Of a stretch of 64,000 bases of DNA, positions 1 to 7,985 are shown one piece after another; within the stretch, counting starts at the first letter, position 1; each line of letters starts with the position of its first letter. Made by a program: the position numbers and the translations under genes. This DNA is from Chryseobacterium sp. c4a (GTDB lineage: Bacteria; Bacteroidota; Bacteroidia; Flavobacteriales; Weeksellaceae), in NCBI RefSeq assembly GCF_009900745.1, contig NZ_WXVU01000008.1, forward strand, positions 1 through 64,000. Direction: 5' to 3'. Below the pieces are notes generated by a model, which saw nothing but the letters and a program-made list of their open reading frames with translations, made no database searches and had not been told where the DNA came from.

Positions 1-453
1 AATCTGCACAGTCTTGATATACTTATTCCTTGTCTGTGGAGTTTGAAGATTGTTGGGAGCAAAACTTTTTTCTGATTTGAGTCCCATATTGCTTATCTGA
101 GAGATCAATCATCGTATTAAGAACCTTAGTTTTTAACTTTTCATCAGCTAGTTCTTTTTCTAAACGTTTAATTTTTTGAGCGGGAGTTTCTTTGGAATTA
201 TGCATAGTATGAAGTTTGGGTTTACTCCACTCTAAGTTACCATATCTTCGCAACCAAACCAAAACGGTACTCTTTCCCTGAATACCATACTCTTTTTGAG
301 CCTGCTTGTAAGTGTAATCGCCGTTTTCTACTCGAGAAACAATTCTTAATTTAAAGGCTATACTATAGTCCTTTTGTGTACGCTTTTCTCTTGTTAATCC
401 TTGATGTTTCATAAATAAGTCGATTAGTTGTCAACTTATTTCAGGACGGGACA
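1..453 (-). mobile_element. IS3-family insertion sequence, partial at window edge
   Basis: The upstream end of an IS3-family element lies here; the rest is left of the window. It holds orfA on the minus strand, and the sequence ends at 453 with a terminal repeat that reads TGTCCCGTCCTGAAATAAG inward on the minus strand, starting with the TG typical of IS3 ends. The other end, orfB and the target duplication cannot be seen. The end point at 453 is inferred from the repeat start, not from comparison with another copy. Confidence 0.7.
23..412 (-). CDS. IS3-family transposase OrfA (helix-turn-helix subunit)
   Basis: This is the 129-residue DNA-binding subunit of an IS3-family transposase. The N-terminal half (about residues 15-60) is a helix-turn-helix of the type that opens with SIAFKLRIVSRVENG and ends in VLVWLRRYGNLEW; residues 75-105 form a leucine-zipper-like helix (KIKRLEKELADEKLKTKVL). 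Near the 3' end the minus strand carries the heptamer A-AAA-AAG (plus 71-65) in the correct frame for programmed -1 slippage. The -1 frame downstream stays open to the window edge and reads like the start of OrfB (ISISRLCR). I therefore expect an OrfAB fusion transposase, with the DDE domain off the window. Nothing here shows whether the element is still active. Confidence 0.85.
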   Translation of the reverse strand: MKHQGLTREKRTQKDYSIAFKLRIVSRVENGDYTYKQAQKEYGIQGKSTVLVWLRRYGNLEWSKPKLHTMHNSKETPAQKIKRLEKELADEKLKTKVLNTMIDLSDKQYGTQIRKKFCSQQSSNSTDKE

Positions 454-462
454 TTGATACAT

Positions 463-495
463 AAAAAAGCTCTTCATTTTGAAGAGCTTTTTTTA
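463..495. terminator. Hairpin terminator beside the IS end
   Basis: An A-rich arm and AGCTCTTC pair with GAAGAGCT followed by seven T's, so it can act in both directions. It lies ten bases outside the IS end, and its stem-loop core is identical to that of the terminator at 599-632. It may be the remaining terminator of a gene displaced or interrupted by the IS. Confidence 0.7.
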
Positions 496-598
496 TTTTT
501 TACCTGCAAGCTGCAACCTTTTTGTTTTTTTTCATCTTATAAGAAACAAACCATGAAAGCTCTTATATAAAGACTATATGAATTTATTAAAAGTTAGT

Positions 599-632
599 AA
601 AAAAAATAGCTCTTCATTTTGAAGAGCTATTT
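599..632 (-). terminator. Terminator of the first DUF3078 gene
   Basis: The stem AGCTCTTC/GAAGAGCT with a four-base loop is followed on the minus strand by a run of T's. It sits 20 bases beyond the stop codon of the gene that ends at 653. Its 21-base core (608-628) is an exact copy of 468-488. Confidence 0.8.
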
Positions 633-652
633 TCTATTAATTATATTGGAAT

Positions 653-1576
653 TTATTTCTTTAACCAGCTTTGGTTATCCTTATTATCCGAACGCTTCTT
701 TCCGTTATCAAAATTATAAGCCAAACCTACTCCTAATGTCTGTTTCAGCTGAGTTTTCCATATCTGGTTGTGATCATATAATAAATCCAGAGTTACATTT
801 GTAGAAATATATTTATTGATTTTCATGCTTAAAACACCACTATATCCAAGAACAAGTCTTTCCGGATGATCCAGATAGTTTGAGAATACAGAAGCCGTAT
901 TAAGCAAAGTAATGTTTTCCATAATTTTCAGCTTATACATTGCTGTTCCCAGGAAACCGAATTGAAAAAGAGAAGAATCTCCATCATTTTTAAGCCCGTA
1001 AGTTCCTTTAGTTTGAAGATCTTCATCCAAAACAAAAGTCCATCTGGCATTAGCAGGACGTAAAGTCACTGTAAGGTTATCATTAGGACGGTAAGTAACC
1101 CCTGCTCCAACACTCAGGTAACCTGGTGCCATAAAGTTGGAAATTTTCTTTGCATCAGGATTATTTCCATCTTCATAACCTGGTGCAAATTGAGTCTGAA
1201 GACCCACACCCGCAGAGATATACCAATGTTTCGCAAACTCTCTACCATAGTTTGTAGATAAGTTGATCACATCTTGAGTTTTTCTTACTCCTGTACCTTG
1301 TGTGTTGTTTTGCCCATAACCAAGAATAATAATGTTTTCCCAAAGATCTTTACCTTTTTCATAAGTAAGGTTGTAATTAACCCCTGCAAGCCAGCCTACG
1401 TTGTTGGCACCACCACCAACCCAGTTTGAGAAGGCAGCCTGATTAAGCATTAAAGTATTTTGTCCCTGAATAGACCAGGCTTTAACGGTATCTGTTGCAG
1501 GAGCATCAGTTTTTGTTTCTTGAGCCCAAGCGATAGCTCCAAAAGAAATGGAAGCGATTAATAAAACTTTTTTCAT
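653..1576 (-). CDS. DUF3078 family outer-membrane protein
   Basis: A 307-residue secreted protein of the DUF3078 family, found mainly in Flavobacteriia and of unknown function. A signal peptide (residues 1-18, ending AIAWA|QE) is followed by a short linker and a region of alternating hydrophobic and aromatic strands (for example TLMLNQAAFSNWVGGG and TVTLRPANARWTFVLD). That pattern suggests an outer-membrane beta barrel. The polar C-terminus lacks a T9SS sorting domain. The next gene upstream is a close paralogue in the same orientation, but each has its own -7 promoter box and terminator, so they are probably separate units. Membership of the family is clear; the barrel topology is inference. 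Confidence 0.85.
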   Translation of the reverse strand: MKKVLLIASISFGAIAWAQETKTDAPATDTVKAWSIQGQNTLMLNQAAFSNWVGGGANNVGWLAGVNYNLTYEKGKDLWENIIILGYGQNNTQGTGVRKTQDVINLSTNYGREFAKHWYISAGVGLQTQFAPGYEDGNNPDAKKISNFMAPGYLSVGAGVTYRPNDNLTVTLRPANARWTFVLDEDLQTKGTYGLKNDGDSSLFQFGFLGTAMYKLKIMENITLLNTASVFSNYLDHPERLVLGYSGVLSMKINKYISTNVTLDLLYDHNQIWKTQLKQTLGVGLAYNFDNGKKRSDNKDNQSWLKK

Positions 1577-1592
1577 AATTAACGATTTCCTA

Positions 1593-1600
1593 CAAATGTA
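1593..1600 (-). promoter_or_regulatory. -7 promoter box of the first DUF3078 gene
   Basis: The minus strand reads TACATTTG, a match to the Bacteroidota -7 consensus TAnnTTTG, 17 bases before the ATG at 1576. I find no TTG at the usual -33 spacing, so this is a moderate call. Confidence 0.5.
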
Positions 1601-1744
1601 TAAATAATAATTTACGCCTAAATAAAATTCACTTTAAATTGAATTGAAATCCAGGACTACCAGGCACATAATCTAATGAAAACAAAGCCTTTAAAAAACC
1701 ATCCTACACATAGTAAACTTAAAACAACTTAAAATTGTAAGCTT

Positions 1745-1783
1745 AAAAAAATAAAAAGCACCTCATGACTGAAGTGCTTTTTT
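1745..1783 (-). terminator. Terminator of the second DUF3078 gene
   Basis: AAAAAGCACCTC pairs with GAAGTGCTTTTT around the loop ATGACT. The minus strand then runs into a T-rich tail. It separates the two DUF3078 genes. Confidence 0.8.
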
Positions 1784-1802
1784 ATTATTGAATTTGTATT
1801 CT

Positions 1803-2729
1803 TTATTTTTTAATCCACCATTGACTGTCTTTACGATCAGAGCGCTTTACTCCATTATCCAGAGTATAAGCAAAACCAATTCCCAGTGTTTGTTTTAACT
1901 GTGTTTTTTCAATCTGGTTGTGATCATACAGAAGATCTAACGAAATATTGGAAGAGATATACTTATTAACTTTTAAATTAAGAAGAGCTCCATACGCCAA
2001 TACAAGCCTATCAGGACGATCCAGATAATTGGAAAAGACAGAAGCGGTGTTGGTCAAATGAATATCTTCCATAATCTTCACTTTATACATAGCCGTTCCC
2101 AGGAAACCGAATTGTAATAGTGAAGTAGCCCCGTCACTTTTTAAACCATAATTTCCAGCAAGCTGGAGCTCTTTATCCAATACAAACGTCCATCTGGCGT
2201 TGGTAGGACGCAAAGTTACCGTTAAGTCATCATTCGGTCTGTACGTAAGACCCATACCGACATTCAGATAACCGGGAGCCATAAAGTTTGAGATTTTTTT
2301 TGCCTCAGGATTATTTCCATCTTCATATCCCGGAGCAAACTGAGACTGAAAACCAGCACCTAAAGATAAATACCAACTTTTAGAAAACTTTCTCCCGTAG
2401 TTAGTAGAAACATTAATAACATCCTGTGTTTTTCTTATTCCTAATCCTTTGGTATCATTTTGCCCATATCCGAGAATAATAATATTTTCCCATAAATCTT
2501 TATCTTTTTCATAGGTAATATTGTAATTAGCACCCGCAAGCCAGCCTACATTATTGGCACCCCCTCCTACCCAGTTTGAGAAGGCTGCCTGATTAATCAT
2601 TAAAGTGTTTTTCCCTAACACTGACCAGTATTTTACTGTGTCTACCACGATGGAATCTTTTTTCAATTCTTCTTGTGCACTTGCATACATTCCCATAAAT
2701 ATGGAAAGAATCAATAAAAACTTCTTCAT
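1803..2729 (-). CDS. DUF3078 family outer-membrane protein, paralogue
   Basis: A 308-residue protein that aligns over its full length with the 307-residue neighbour downstream, sharing blocks such as NQAAFSNWVGGGANNVGWLA and LRPTNARWTFVLD. The two are a tandem duplication. It has a signal peptide (residues 1-18, ASA|QE), a variable N-terminal linker, the same strand-rich barrel-like body and the ending DSQWWIKK in place of DNQSWLKK. It carries its own promoter (TTG-N22-TATTTTTG) and terminator. No enzymatic motif is visible. A role in the outer membrane is inferred from the signal peptide and strand pattern only. Confidence 0.85.
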   Translation of the reverse strand: MKKFLLILSIFMGMYASAQEELKKDSIVVDTVKYWSVLGKNTLMINQAAFSNWVGGGANNVGWLAGANYNITYEKDKDLWENIIILGYGQNDTKGLGIRKTQDVINVSTNYGRKFSKSWYLSLGAGFQSQFAPGYEDGNNPEAKKISNFMAPGYLNVGMGLTYRPNDDLTVTLRPTNARWTFVLDKELQLAGNYGLKSDGATSLLQFGFLGTAMYKVKIMEDIHLTNTASVFSNYLDRPDRLVLAYGALLNLKVNKYISSNISLDLLYDHNQIEKTQLKQTLGIGFAYTLDNGVKRSDRKDSQWWIKK

Positions 2730-2750
2730 TACTCTAAATAATTTTCAATG

Positions 2751-2783
2751 CAAAAATATTAATATAATTTTTTTTAAAGGCAA
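2751..2783 (-). promoter_or_regulatory. Promoter of the second DUF3078 gene
   Basis: On the minus strand TTG (2783-2781) is followed after 22 bases by TATTTTTG (2758-2751), which fits the Bacteroidota pattern TTG-N17-23-TAnnTTTG. The start codon lies about 20 bases further on. Confidence 0.6.
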
Positions 2784-2976
2784 ATTTTCCCTTAAACAAT
2801 ATACTTTTTCTAATTTCAACCCTCTGGCAAAAAAATACTTCAATAATCAATGCCAAAATAATTGATTCAAAAATAAAATTTGACACCTTTTGTCTTAAAA
2901 TCAGGTAAGTAGAAACCATTTCATCGACAAATTTTCCGAAATTTAGCATTGGCTTTTGATTTGACGTAAAATATTC

Positions 2977-3744
2977 ATGTTTAAAAATGTAATTTCCAAA
3001 AGAGCGATTATATACCCATTGCTGATGCTTTCTGCAATGTGGTTCGGATATTTTTTACAAATGCATGGCTTTTTTGGAAGTTGCTTCGGAGCCATTATAC
3101 CTCTTGTTCCCGAAGGACTTCTGGGAGTGATTACCGCTCCTCTTTTACATGGAAATATTGATCATATCATAGGAAACTCTATTCCAATTGCCGCCCTGAT
3201 GTTCCTGTTGTATCAATTTTATCCATTAGTGGCCAACAAAGTTTTCTTTACCGGATGGATAGCAACAGGCCTTTTGGTATGGCTGCTTCCTCCTATTGAT
3301 ATCATGACCGGCGAATATATGTACACTTGCACTATCGGAGCCAGTGGCGTAGTATATGTACTTGCCTTTTTCCTCTTCTTCAGCGGAGTTTTCAAATGGA
3401 ACATGAAGCTTCTGACCATTTCCTTGCTTGTCGTATTATATTATGGAAGCTTAGTTTGGGGAATGCTTCCCGAAGAATTATTCTATAATATGCAAGAGCC
3501 AAGTAAAATATCATGGCAGGCACACTTATCCGGAGCAATTGTGGGCAGTATTATAGCTTTTATCTTTAAAAATGTAGGTGAAAAAAAGAAAAAATTCATT
3601 TGGGAATACCCTAATTATTACAGTGAAAAAGACGATAAATTGTGGCAGGAATACAAAGAAAATCACCCTGAAGATTTTCTGGAACTTCCTTACAAAAAAA
3701 GAGATGATATATGGGATCATTTGGATGAATTAAGAAGAAAGTAA
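2977..3744 (+). CDS. Rhomboid family intramembrane serine protease
   Basis: A 255-residue integral membrane protease of the rhomboid family, which cleaves transmembrane substrates within the bilayer. The catalytic dyad is visible: Ser123 in the motif GASG (121-124) and His183 in WQAHLSGAIVG. The family motif HGNIDHIIGNS (58-68) precedes a core of about six membrane segments. The family's usual Leu-Ile-Gly rich core is complete. After the last segment (to about residue 198) comes a charged cytoplasmic tail of about 55 residues ending in HLDELRRK. The gene lies 34 bases upstream of dprA and may be co-transcribed with it. The substrate cannot be predicted. Confidence 0.9.
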   Translation: MFKNVISKRAIIYPLLMLSAMWFGYFLQMHGFFGSCFGAIIPLVPEGLLGVITAPLLHGNIDHIIGNSIPIAALMFLLYQFYPLVANKVFFTGWIATGLLVWLLPPIDIMTGEYMYTCTIGASGVVYVLAFFLFFSGVFKWNMKLLTISLLVVLYYGSLVWGMLPEELFYNMQEPSKISWQAHLSGAIVGSIIAFIFKNVGEKKKKFIWEYPNYYSEKDDKLWQEYKENHPEDFLELPYKKRDDIWDHLDELRRK

Positions 3745-3778
3745 AAACTTAATTCATTACATTTGATAAAAAACACAC

Positions 3779-4888
3779 ATGATCTCCGAAGAATATTTAT
3801 ATGCCATCGCTTTGCGCGAAAGCAGCCAAATTGGCGATATTAATTTCCATAAACTTATAAGAACCTTTGGAAGTGCTGAAAATGCATGGAAAAAAGCAAA
3901 AAAAGAATACAAAAAACTAACGGGCATTGGTCAAAAAACCGTTTCAGATATTGGAAATGAAAACCATCTGAAATTTGCAGAAAAAGAATTGAAATTTTGC
4001 GAAAAGAACAATATCCATATCCAATTAAGGCATCTTGAGGAGTTCCCTACCCTTCTTAATGAATGTATTGATGCTCCTTCTATTCTTTATCAGAAAGGAA
4101 ATATCGACAATTCTATTCAAAAAATAAGCATTGTTGGAACCCGAAATATGACCTCCTATGGAAAGCAATTCATTGGAGATTTTTTTGAAGCCACTCAATC
4201 TTCAAAATATGTTTCGGTAAGTGGTCTCGCTTTAGGAGTAGACAAAGAAGTTCATGAAAAATCTATTCTCCATCACAAACCTACTGTTGCAGTTCTTGCT
4301 CACGGTTTTGAGTTTTTGTATCCTGCAAAAAACAGAAAACTGTCAGAGAAAATTCTTGAGGAAGGAGGCATGTTATTAACAGAATTCAATTCAACAAGAA
4401 AACCGGATCGTGAAAACTTCATTCAAAGAAACAGAATTGTAGCGGGACTTTCTCCGGCAACCATCGTTGTGGAAACAAGATTTGGAGGTGGATCTGTAAG
4501 TACTGCTGCTTTTGCTAATGATTATAACAGAGAAGTCTTTGCTCTTCCCGGAAAGATTACTGACACCCATAGCCAAGGCTGTAATCAATTGATATTATAC
4601 AACAAAGCCATTGCTATTTCTACCATTAAAGATCTTATCAGCATGCTTGGACTAAACAGTCCTAAAGAAAAAATTGGAGAGCTATTTCCTTATAGTGAAA
4701 CAGCAATACAATTAACTGATAGTCAGGAAACAATTTATCAAATCATAAAAGACCATCCTCAAATCTCATTAGACGATCTGACTCAGGAAATTGCCATTTC
4801 TTCCCATAAAATATTACCAATAATTTTAGAATTAGAACTTTTGGGGAAAGTAAAATCATTTTCCGGGAGGCAATTTATAGTAATTTAA
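3779..4888 (+). CDS. dprA: DNA-processing protein DprA
   Basis: DprA binds incoming single-stranded DNA during natural transformation and loads RecA. This 369-residue protein has the usual three parts: an N-terminal SAM/HhH-like region (about 1-75, with LTGIGQKTVSDIG), a Rossmann-like DprA fold (about 105-285) and a C-terminal winged helix (about 312-369). Key family signatures are SIVGTRNMTSYG (117-128), SGLALGVDKEVH (148-159), NRIVAGLSPATIVVE and the segment VFALPGKITDTHSQGCNQLI. Length matches the family. A comM-like gene further along the window is a second transformation gene, so the host may be competent, although no uptake machinery lies here. Confidence 0.95.
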   Translation: MISEEYLYAIALRESSQIGDINFHKLIRTFGSAENAWKKAKKEYKKLTGIGQKTVSDIGNENHLKFAEKELKFCEKNNIHIQLRHLEEFPTLLNECIDAPSILYQKGNIDNSIQKISIVGTRNMTSYGKQFIGDFFEATQSSKYVSVSGLALGVDKEVHEKSILHHKPTVAVLAHGFEFLYPAKNRKLSEKILEEGGMLLTEFNSTRKPDRENFIQRNRIVAGLSPATIVVETRFGGGSVSTAAFANDYNREVFALPGKITDTHSQGCNQLILYNKAIAISTIKDLISMLGLNSPKEKIGELFPYSETAIQLTDSQETIYQIIKDHPQISLDDLTQEIAISSHKILPIILELELLGKVKSFSGRQFIVI

Positions 4889-5022
4889 GAATTAACGATT
4901 TCTTAATACTGCATTATTTCATACATAACATTTCATTTTTAATAAATTTTAATCACAAATTATCAATTTAATAATATTTCAAAACATTATTATTTAATTT
5001 TTAACAATGTTAAAATAGAGTG

Positions 5023-5052
5023 TTGTGAATCTTGAAAAAAAAATTAAATTTG
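5023..5052 (+). promoter_or_regulatory. Promoter of gdhA
   Basis: TTG (5023-5025), 19 bases, then TAAATTTG (5045-5052) is an exact match to the Bacteroidota vegetative promoter pattern. Transcription should start near 5059, giving a leader of about 20 bases. The 130 bases upstream are very A+T rich, as expected for an UP-like region of a strongly expressed gene. Confidence 0.75.
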
Positions 5053-5078
5053 TTGACAATAATATTCAACCTTAATAT

Positions 5079-6437
5079 ATGGAACAATATAATATTGACC
5101 AGAAAATCCAAGAGTTTATTGCAAAAATTGAAGCAAAAAATCCTAACGAACCGGAATTCTTACAGGCTGTAAAAGAAGTTGCCGTAACTGTAATTCCATT
5201 CATTGCTACGAGAAAAGAATATAACGGAATGAAGCTGCTTGAAAGAATGGCTGAAGCTGAAAGAATTATTATTTTCAGAGTTCCATGGGTTGACGATAAA
5301 GGAGAAATTCAGGTTAACAGAGGTTTCAGAATCCAAATGAACTCTGCTATTGGACCATACAAAGGAGGAATCCGTTTCCACCCTACTGTAAACTTATCAG
5401 TTCTAAAGTTCTTAGCTTTCGAACAAGTGTTTAAAAACTCTTTAACTACTCTTCCAATGGGTGGTGGTAAAGGAGGTTCAGATTTCGATCCGCAAGGAAA
5501 ATCTGATATGGAAGTAATGCGTTTCTGCCAGGCTTTCATGACAGAATTATGCAAGCACATCGGCCCTGAAACAGACGTACCTGCAGGAGATATTGGTGTA
5601 GGAGCTAGAGAAATTGGTTACTTATTCGGACAATACAAGAAAATCAGAAACGAGTTTACCGGAGTTCTTACAGGAAAAGGTCTTGCTTACGGAGGTTCAT
5701 TAATCCGTCCTGAAGCTACAGGATACGGTGTTGTATACTTCGCAGAGCAAATGCTTAAAACTATCGGACAGAATTTCCAAGGAAAAACAGTAACGGTATC
5801 AGGTTTCGGAAACGTAGCTTGGGGAGTTATCAAAAAAGCAACTGAGCTTGGAGCAAAAGTGGTAACACTTTCTGGCCCAGACGGATATATCTACGATAAA
5901 GATGGTATCAGCGGAGAAAAGATCGATTATCTATTAGAACTTAGAGCTTCTGGAAACAACAGAGCTGAGGACTATGCTAAAAAATATCCATCAGCTGAAT
6001 TCCACGCTGGAAAACGTCCTTGGGAAGTGAAGTGTGATGTAGCATTCCCTTCTGCAACTCAAAACGAACTAGATTTAGATGATGCTAGAAAATTAGTTGA
6101 AAACGGATGTCTTTGTGTAACTGAAGCAGCTAATATGCCTTCTACACTAGATGCTATCAACTATTTCTTAGACAATAAAGTATTATTCTCTCCTGGTAAA
6201 GCTTCCAATGCTGGAGGTGTTGCTACATCAGGATTAGAAATGACTCAGAACTCTATCCGTCTTAACTGGACTTCTGAAGAAGTTGACGCAAGATTAAAGG
6301 AAATCATGATCGGTATCCACAAAGCTTGTAGAGACTACGGAAAAGACGAAGACGGTTATGTAAACTATGTAAAAGGTGCAAATATTGCGGGCTTCGTAAA
6401 AGTAGCAGAAGCAATGTTAGCTCAAGGAGTTGTGTAA
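5079..6437 (+). CDS. gdhA: Glutamate dehydrogenase (hexameric, GdhA type)
   Basis: This 452-residue enzyme interconverts 2-oxoglutarate plus ammonium and glutamate in the cytoplasm. Length and motifs fit the hexameric class I (GdhA) group, which in this group of bacteria is usually NADP-linked. The catalytic lysine is K131 in PMGGGKGG and the catalytic aspartate is D171 in PAGDIGVGAREIGY. The dinucleotide fold carries GFGNVAWG (242-249), and the sequence SGPDGYIYDKDG follows its second strand. It is monocistronic, with an excellent promoter and a strong terminator, and it has a codon pattern rich in preferred codons (AAC, GGA, AGA, CTT). This implies high expression and a main role in ammonium assimilation. 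Cofactor preference is not proven by sequence alone. Confidence 0.95.
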   Translation: MEQYNIDQKIQEFIAKIEAKNPNEPEFLQAVKEVAVTVIPFIATRKEYNGMKLLERMAEAERIIIFRVPWVDDKGEIQVNRGFRIQMNSAIGPYKGGIRFHPTVNLSVLKFLAFEQVFKNSLTTLPMGGGKGGSDFDPQGKSDMEVMRFCQAFMTELCKHIGPETDVPAGDIGVGAREIGYLFGQYKKIRNEFTGVLTGKGLAYGGSLIRPEATGYGVVYFAEQMLKTIGQNFQGKTVTVSGFGNVAWGVIKKATELGAKVVTLSGPDGYIYDKDGISGEKIDYLLELRASGNNRAEDYAKKYPSAEFHAGKRPWEVKCDVAFPSATQNELDLDDARKLVENGCLCVTEAANMPSTLDAINYFLDNKVLFSPGKASNAGGVATSGLEMTQNSIRLNWTSEEVDARLKEIMIGIHKACRDYGKDEDGYVNYVKGANIAGFVKVAEAMLAQGVV

Positions 6438-6448
6438 CACAAAATAAC

Positions 6449-6478
6449 AAAGGTTGGGAGAAACTCCCGACCTTTTTT
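6449..6478 (+). terminator. Terminator of gdhA
   Basis: AAAGGTTGGGAG-AAA-CTCCCGACCTTTTTT forms a 9 to 12 base-pair stem with one G-T pair and a T tail, 11 bases after the gdhA stop. Confidence 0.9.
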
Positions 6479-6531
6479 GATACAGCCTGTTCCCGGGATA
6501 ATGGGAAAAAAGTAAAAAGTGAAAGGAGAAA

Positions 6532-6557
6532 GCGTTGCTATATGCAACGCTTTTTTT
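6532..6557 (+). terminator. Second hairpin with T tract, upstream of the DUF1801 gene
   Basis: GCGTTGC-TATAT-GCAACGC followed by seven T's ends six bases before the ATG at 6564. It has terminator form. It may be a back-up terminator for gdhA or an attenuator for the next gene. It also argues against starts further upstream for that gene. Confidence 0.6.
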
Positions 6558-6563
6558 ATTTTT

Positions 6564-6938
6564 ATGGAGATGAAAAACACCTTCAAAAATATTGATGAAT
6601 ATATTCTCCTGTTTCCTGTAGAGGTTCAGGAAAAACTTATTGAACTAAGAGTATTCATTAATTCTCAAGTTCCCCATCTTGAAGAATATATTGGCTATCA
6701 GATGCCTGCTTTTCGGTATAAGGGGAAACCTCTTGTCTATTTTGCCGGATACAAAAGGCATATTGGGTTTTACCCGGGAGCCGGTGGTATCAAAAATTTT
6801 GAAAAAGATTTTGAAAAAAGAAATTATAAGTTTTCCAAAGGTGCTGTACAGTTTCCGCTCGATGAAGAGAATCCTTTGGATCTTGTACATGAAATCTTAC
6901 TATTCAGAATAAAGGAAATTGAACAAAAAAAATCCTGA
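6564..6938 (+). CDS. DUF1801 / YdhG-like protein
   Basis: A small cytoplasmic protein of the DUF1801 family (frataxin-like fold; the Bacillus member YdhG/Fra has been described as an iron chaperone). I place the start at 6564 (MEMKNTFKNIDEYI) or the ATG at 6570, because the open frame further upstream runs through a terminator hairpin. From this start the protein has 124 residues. Diagnostic parts are IGYQMPAFRYKGKPLVYFAG and KRHIGFYPGAGG, then a C-terminal helix LVHEILLFRIKEIEQKK. The stop codon lies inside the hairpin that terminates the convergent gene at 6983. An iron role is knowledge of relatives, not something shown here. Confidence 0.8.
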   Translation: MEMKNTFKNIDEYILLFPVEVQEKLIELRVFINSQVPHLEEYIGYQMPAFRYKGKPLVYFAGYKRHIGFYPGAGGIKNFEKDFEKRNYKFSKGAVQFPLDEENPLDLVHEILLFRIKEIEQKKS

Positions 6939-6957
6939 AATACAAGATTTCAGGATT
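6925..6957 (-). terminator. Terminator of the small secreted protein gene
   Basis: AATCCTGAAAT and ATTTCAGGATT pair around ACAAG. The minus strand ends in a run of T's. It overlaps the last codons of the convergent DUF1801 gene. Confidence 0.8.
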
Positions 6958-6982
6958 CCGACTAGTGTTTGCTAAAGTACTA

Positions 6983-7294
6983 TCACTTTTTCTTCTTAGA
7001 CTTTTTTTCTTCTTTTGTTGCTTCTGCAGGCTTAGTTGCTTCCATTGTGGATCCTATAGTTGCAGTGGCTTCTGCTGCCGGAGTTGCTGTTGAGGCTTCC
7101 GTTGCAGTTGTATTTTGGCTTTTCGTGGTGGTAGAATTCCAATCCGTCTTAGCTTCTGATGTCTGTGGTTGAGTTTGATGAGTTGTTGTTGGGTTATTAG
7201 TCGTGCTTTCTACTGGCTTCTGAGTCTGTGTCTGAGCCGATACTGCGATTACTCCGACTAACGTAAACGCTGCTGTTAAAAATAACTTTTTCAT
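6983..7294 (-). CDS. Small secreted low-complexity protein (Thr/Ala/Glu/Lys rich)
   Basis: A 103-residue protein with a clear signal peptide (residues 1-20, cut near VSA|QTQTQ). The mature part is low-complexity, rich in Thr, Gln, Ala and Glu, and ends in the basic tail KEEKKSKKKK. I recognise no family. Such proteins are usually periplasmic or surface-associated and poorly folded. Support for a real gene comes from the signal peptide, a proper terminator just after the stop and the lack of a better frame. The 200 bases upstream contain no other gene. Confidence 0.65.
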   Translation of the reverse strand: MKKLFLTAAFTLVGVIAVSAQTQTQKPVESTTNNPTTTHQTQPQTSEAKTDWNSTTTKSQNTTATEASTATPAAEATATIGSTMEATKPAEATKEEKKSKKKK

Positions 7295-7496
7295 AATGTA
7301 ATATTTAAATGATTGTTTAAACTAAACGGAACATCATTTATAAAAATTATGCGTAAGTAACTTATTTAACGTACTTTATTATTTTTTAAGAAGAATTTAC
7401 AAAAAATAATTGGGCTTATTTTCTTTGAAAAATAGGAGCTGAACGATGGAAGTATTTCCTGTATGAAAGGGTTTTCTCTGCTCTTCGGCTTCAAAA

Positions 7497-7985
7497 TTAC
7501 TTCCCTATATTCTTCATCATTTTTTCAACAAACTCAAAAGCCGCTGGACAGATAACCGTATTCTTCAGCATCAAGTTATTGATTTGATAGATTTTTTTAC
7601 GGTCTGTATGTGGATATTCTCTACAAGCTTTCGGCCTTACTTCGTAGATAGAACAAGTATTATCATCATTAAGGAAAAAACAAGGCAGATTTTGCAATAC
7701 TTTATCATTGTCTTCATCCACTCTTAGAAATTTAGCTTCAAAATCAGCAGGCTTCATGCGCAGATGCTTGGCAATACGTTCAATATCTTTTTCGGTATAT
7801 AATGGCCCTGTAGTTTTACAGCAATTGGCACATTGTAAACAATCTATTTCTTCAAAAACTTCATCATGGGTTTCCTGCACTACATAATCGAGGTTTTTGG
7901 GCGGTTTTTTCTTTAGTCCGTCCAAAAATTTTTTGTGTTCTTTTTGCTTTTGTAAAGCTTGTTTTTTATAAAAATCTAAATTCAT
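7497..7985 (-). CDS. YkgJ family cysteine-cluster protein
   Basis: A 162-residue cytoplasmic protein of the YkgJ / putative zinc- or iron-chelating family. Eight cysteines fit the family: the cluster C49-x2-C52-x2-CC(55,56), then C102 (LPCFFL), C111 (NTCSIYEVRP), C121 (KACREYP) and C146 (VICPAAF). They probably bind a metal or Fe-S cluster. The function of the family is not settled; relatives are often called Fe-S oxidoreductases or cluster-binding proteins. Its ATG directly follows the stop of the upstream Kir-type channel gene (TAA-ATG), so the two are translated from one message. N-terminal 30 residues are very lysine rich. Confidence 0.85.
   Translation of the reverse strand: MNLDFYKKQALQKQKEHKKFLDGLKKKPPKNLDYVVQETHDEVFEEIDCLQCANCCKTTGPLYTEKDIERIAKHLRMKPADFEAKFLRVDEDNDKVLQNLPCFFLNDDNTCSIYEVRPKACREYPHTDRKKIYQINNLMLKNTVICPAAFEFVEKMMKNIGK

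Noticed and set aside
2605..2949. Open frames on both strands upstream of the rhomboid gene
   Set aside because: They are A/T-driven frames with Phe/Ile/Asn-rich composition that overlap the DUF3078 gene and its promoter; no domain or signal peptide pattern.
5160..5560. Reverse-strand open frames inside gdhA
   Set aside because: Pure shadows of a highly conserved coding region; gdhA motifs explain the sequence.
6519..6563. Earlier start for the DUF1801 gene
   Set aside because: It runs through the hairpin at 6532-6557.
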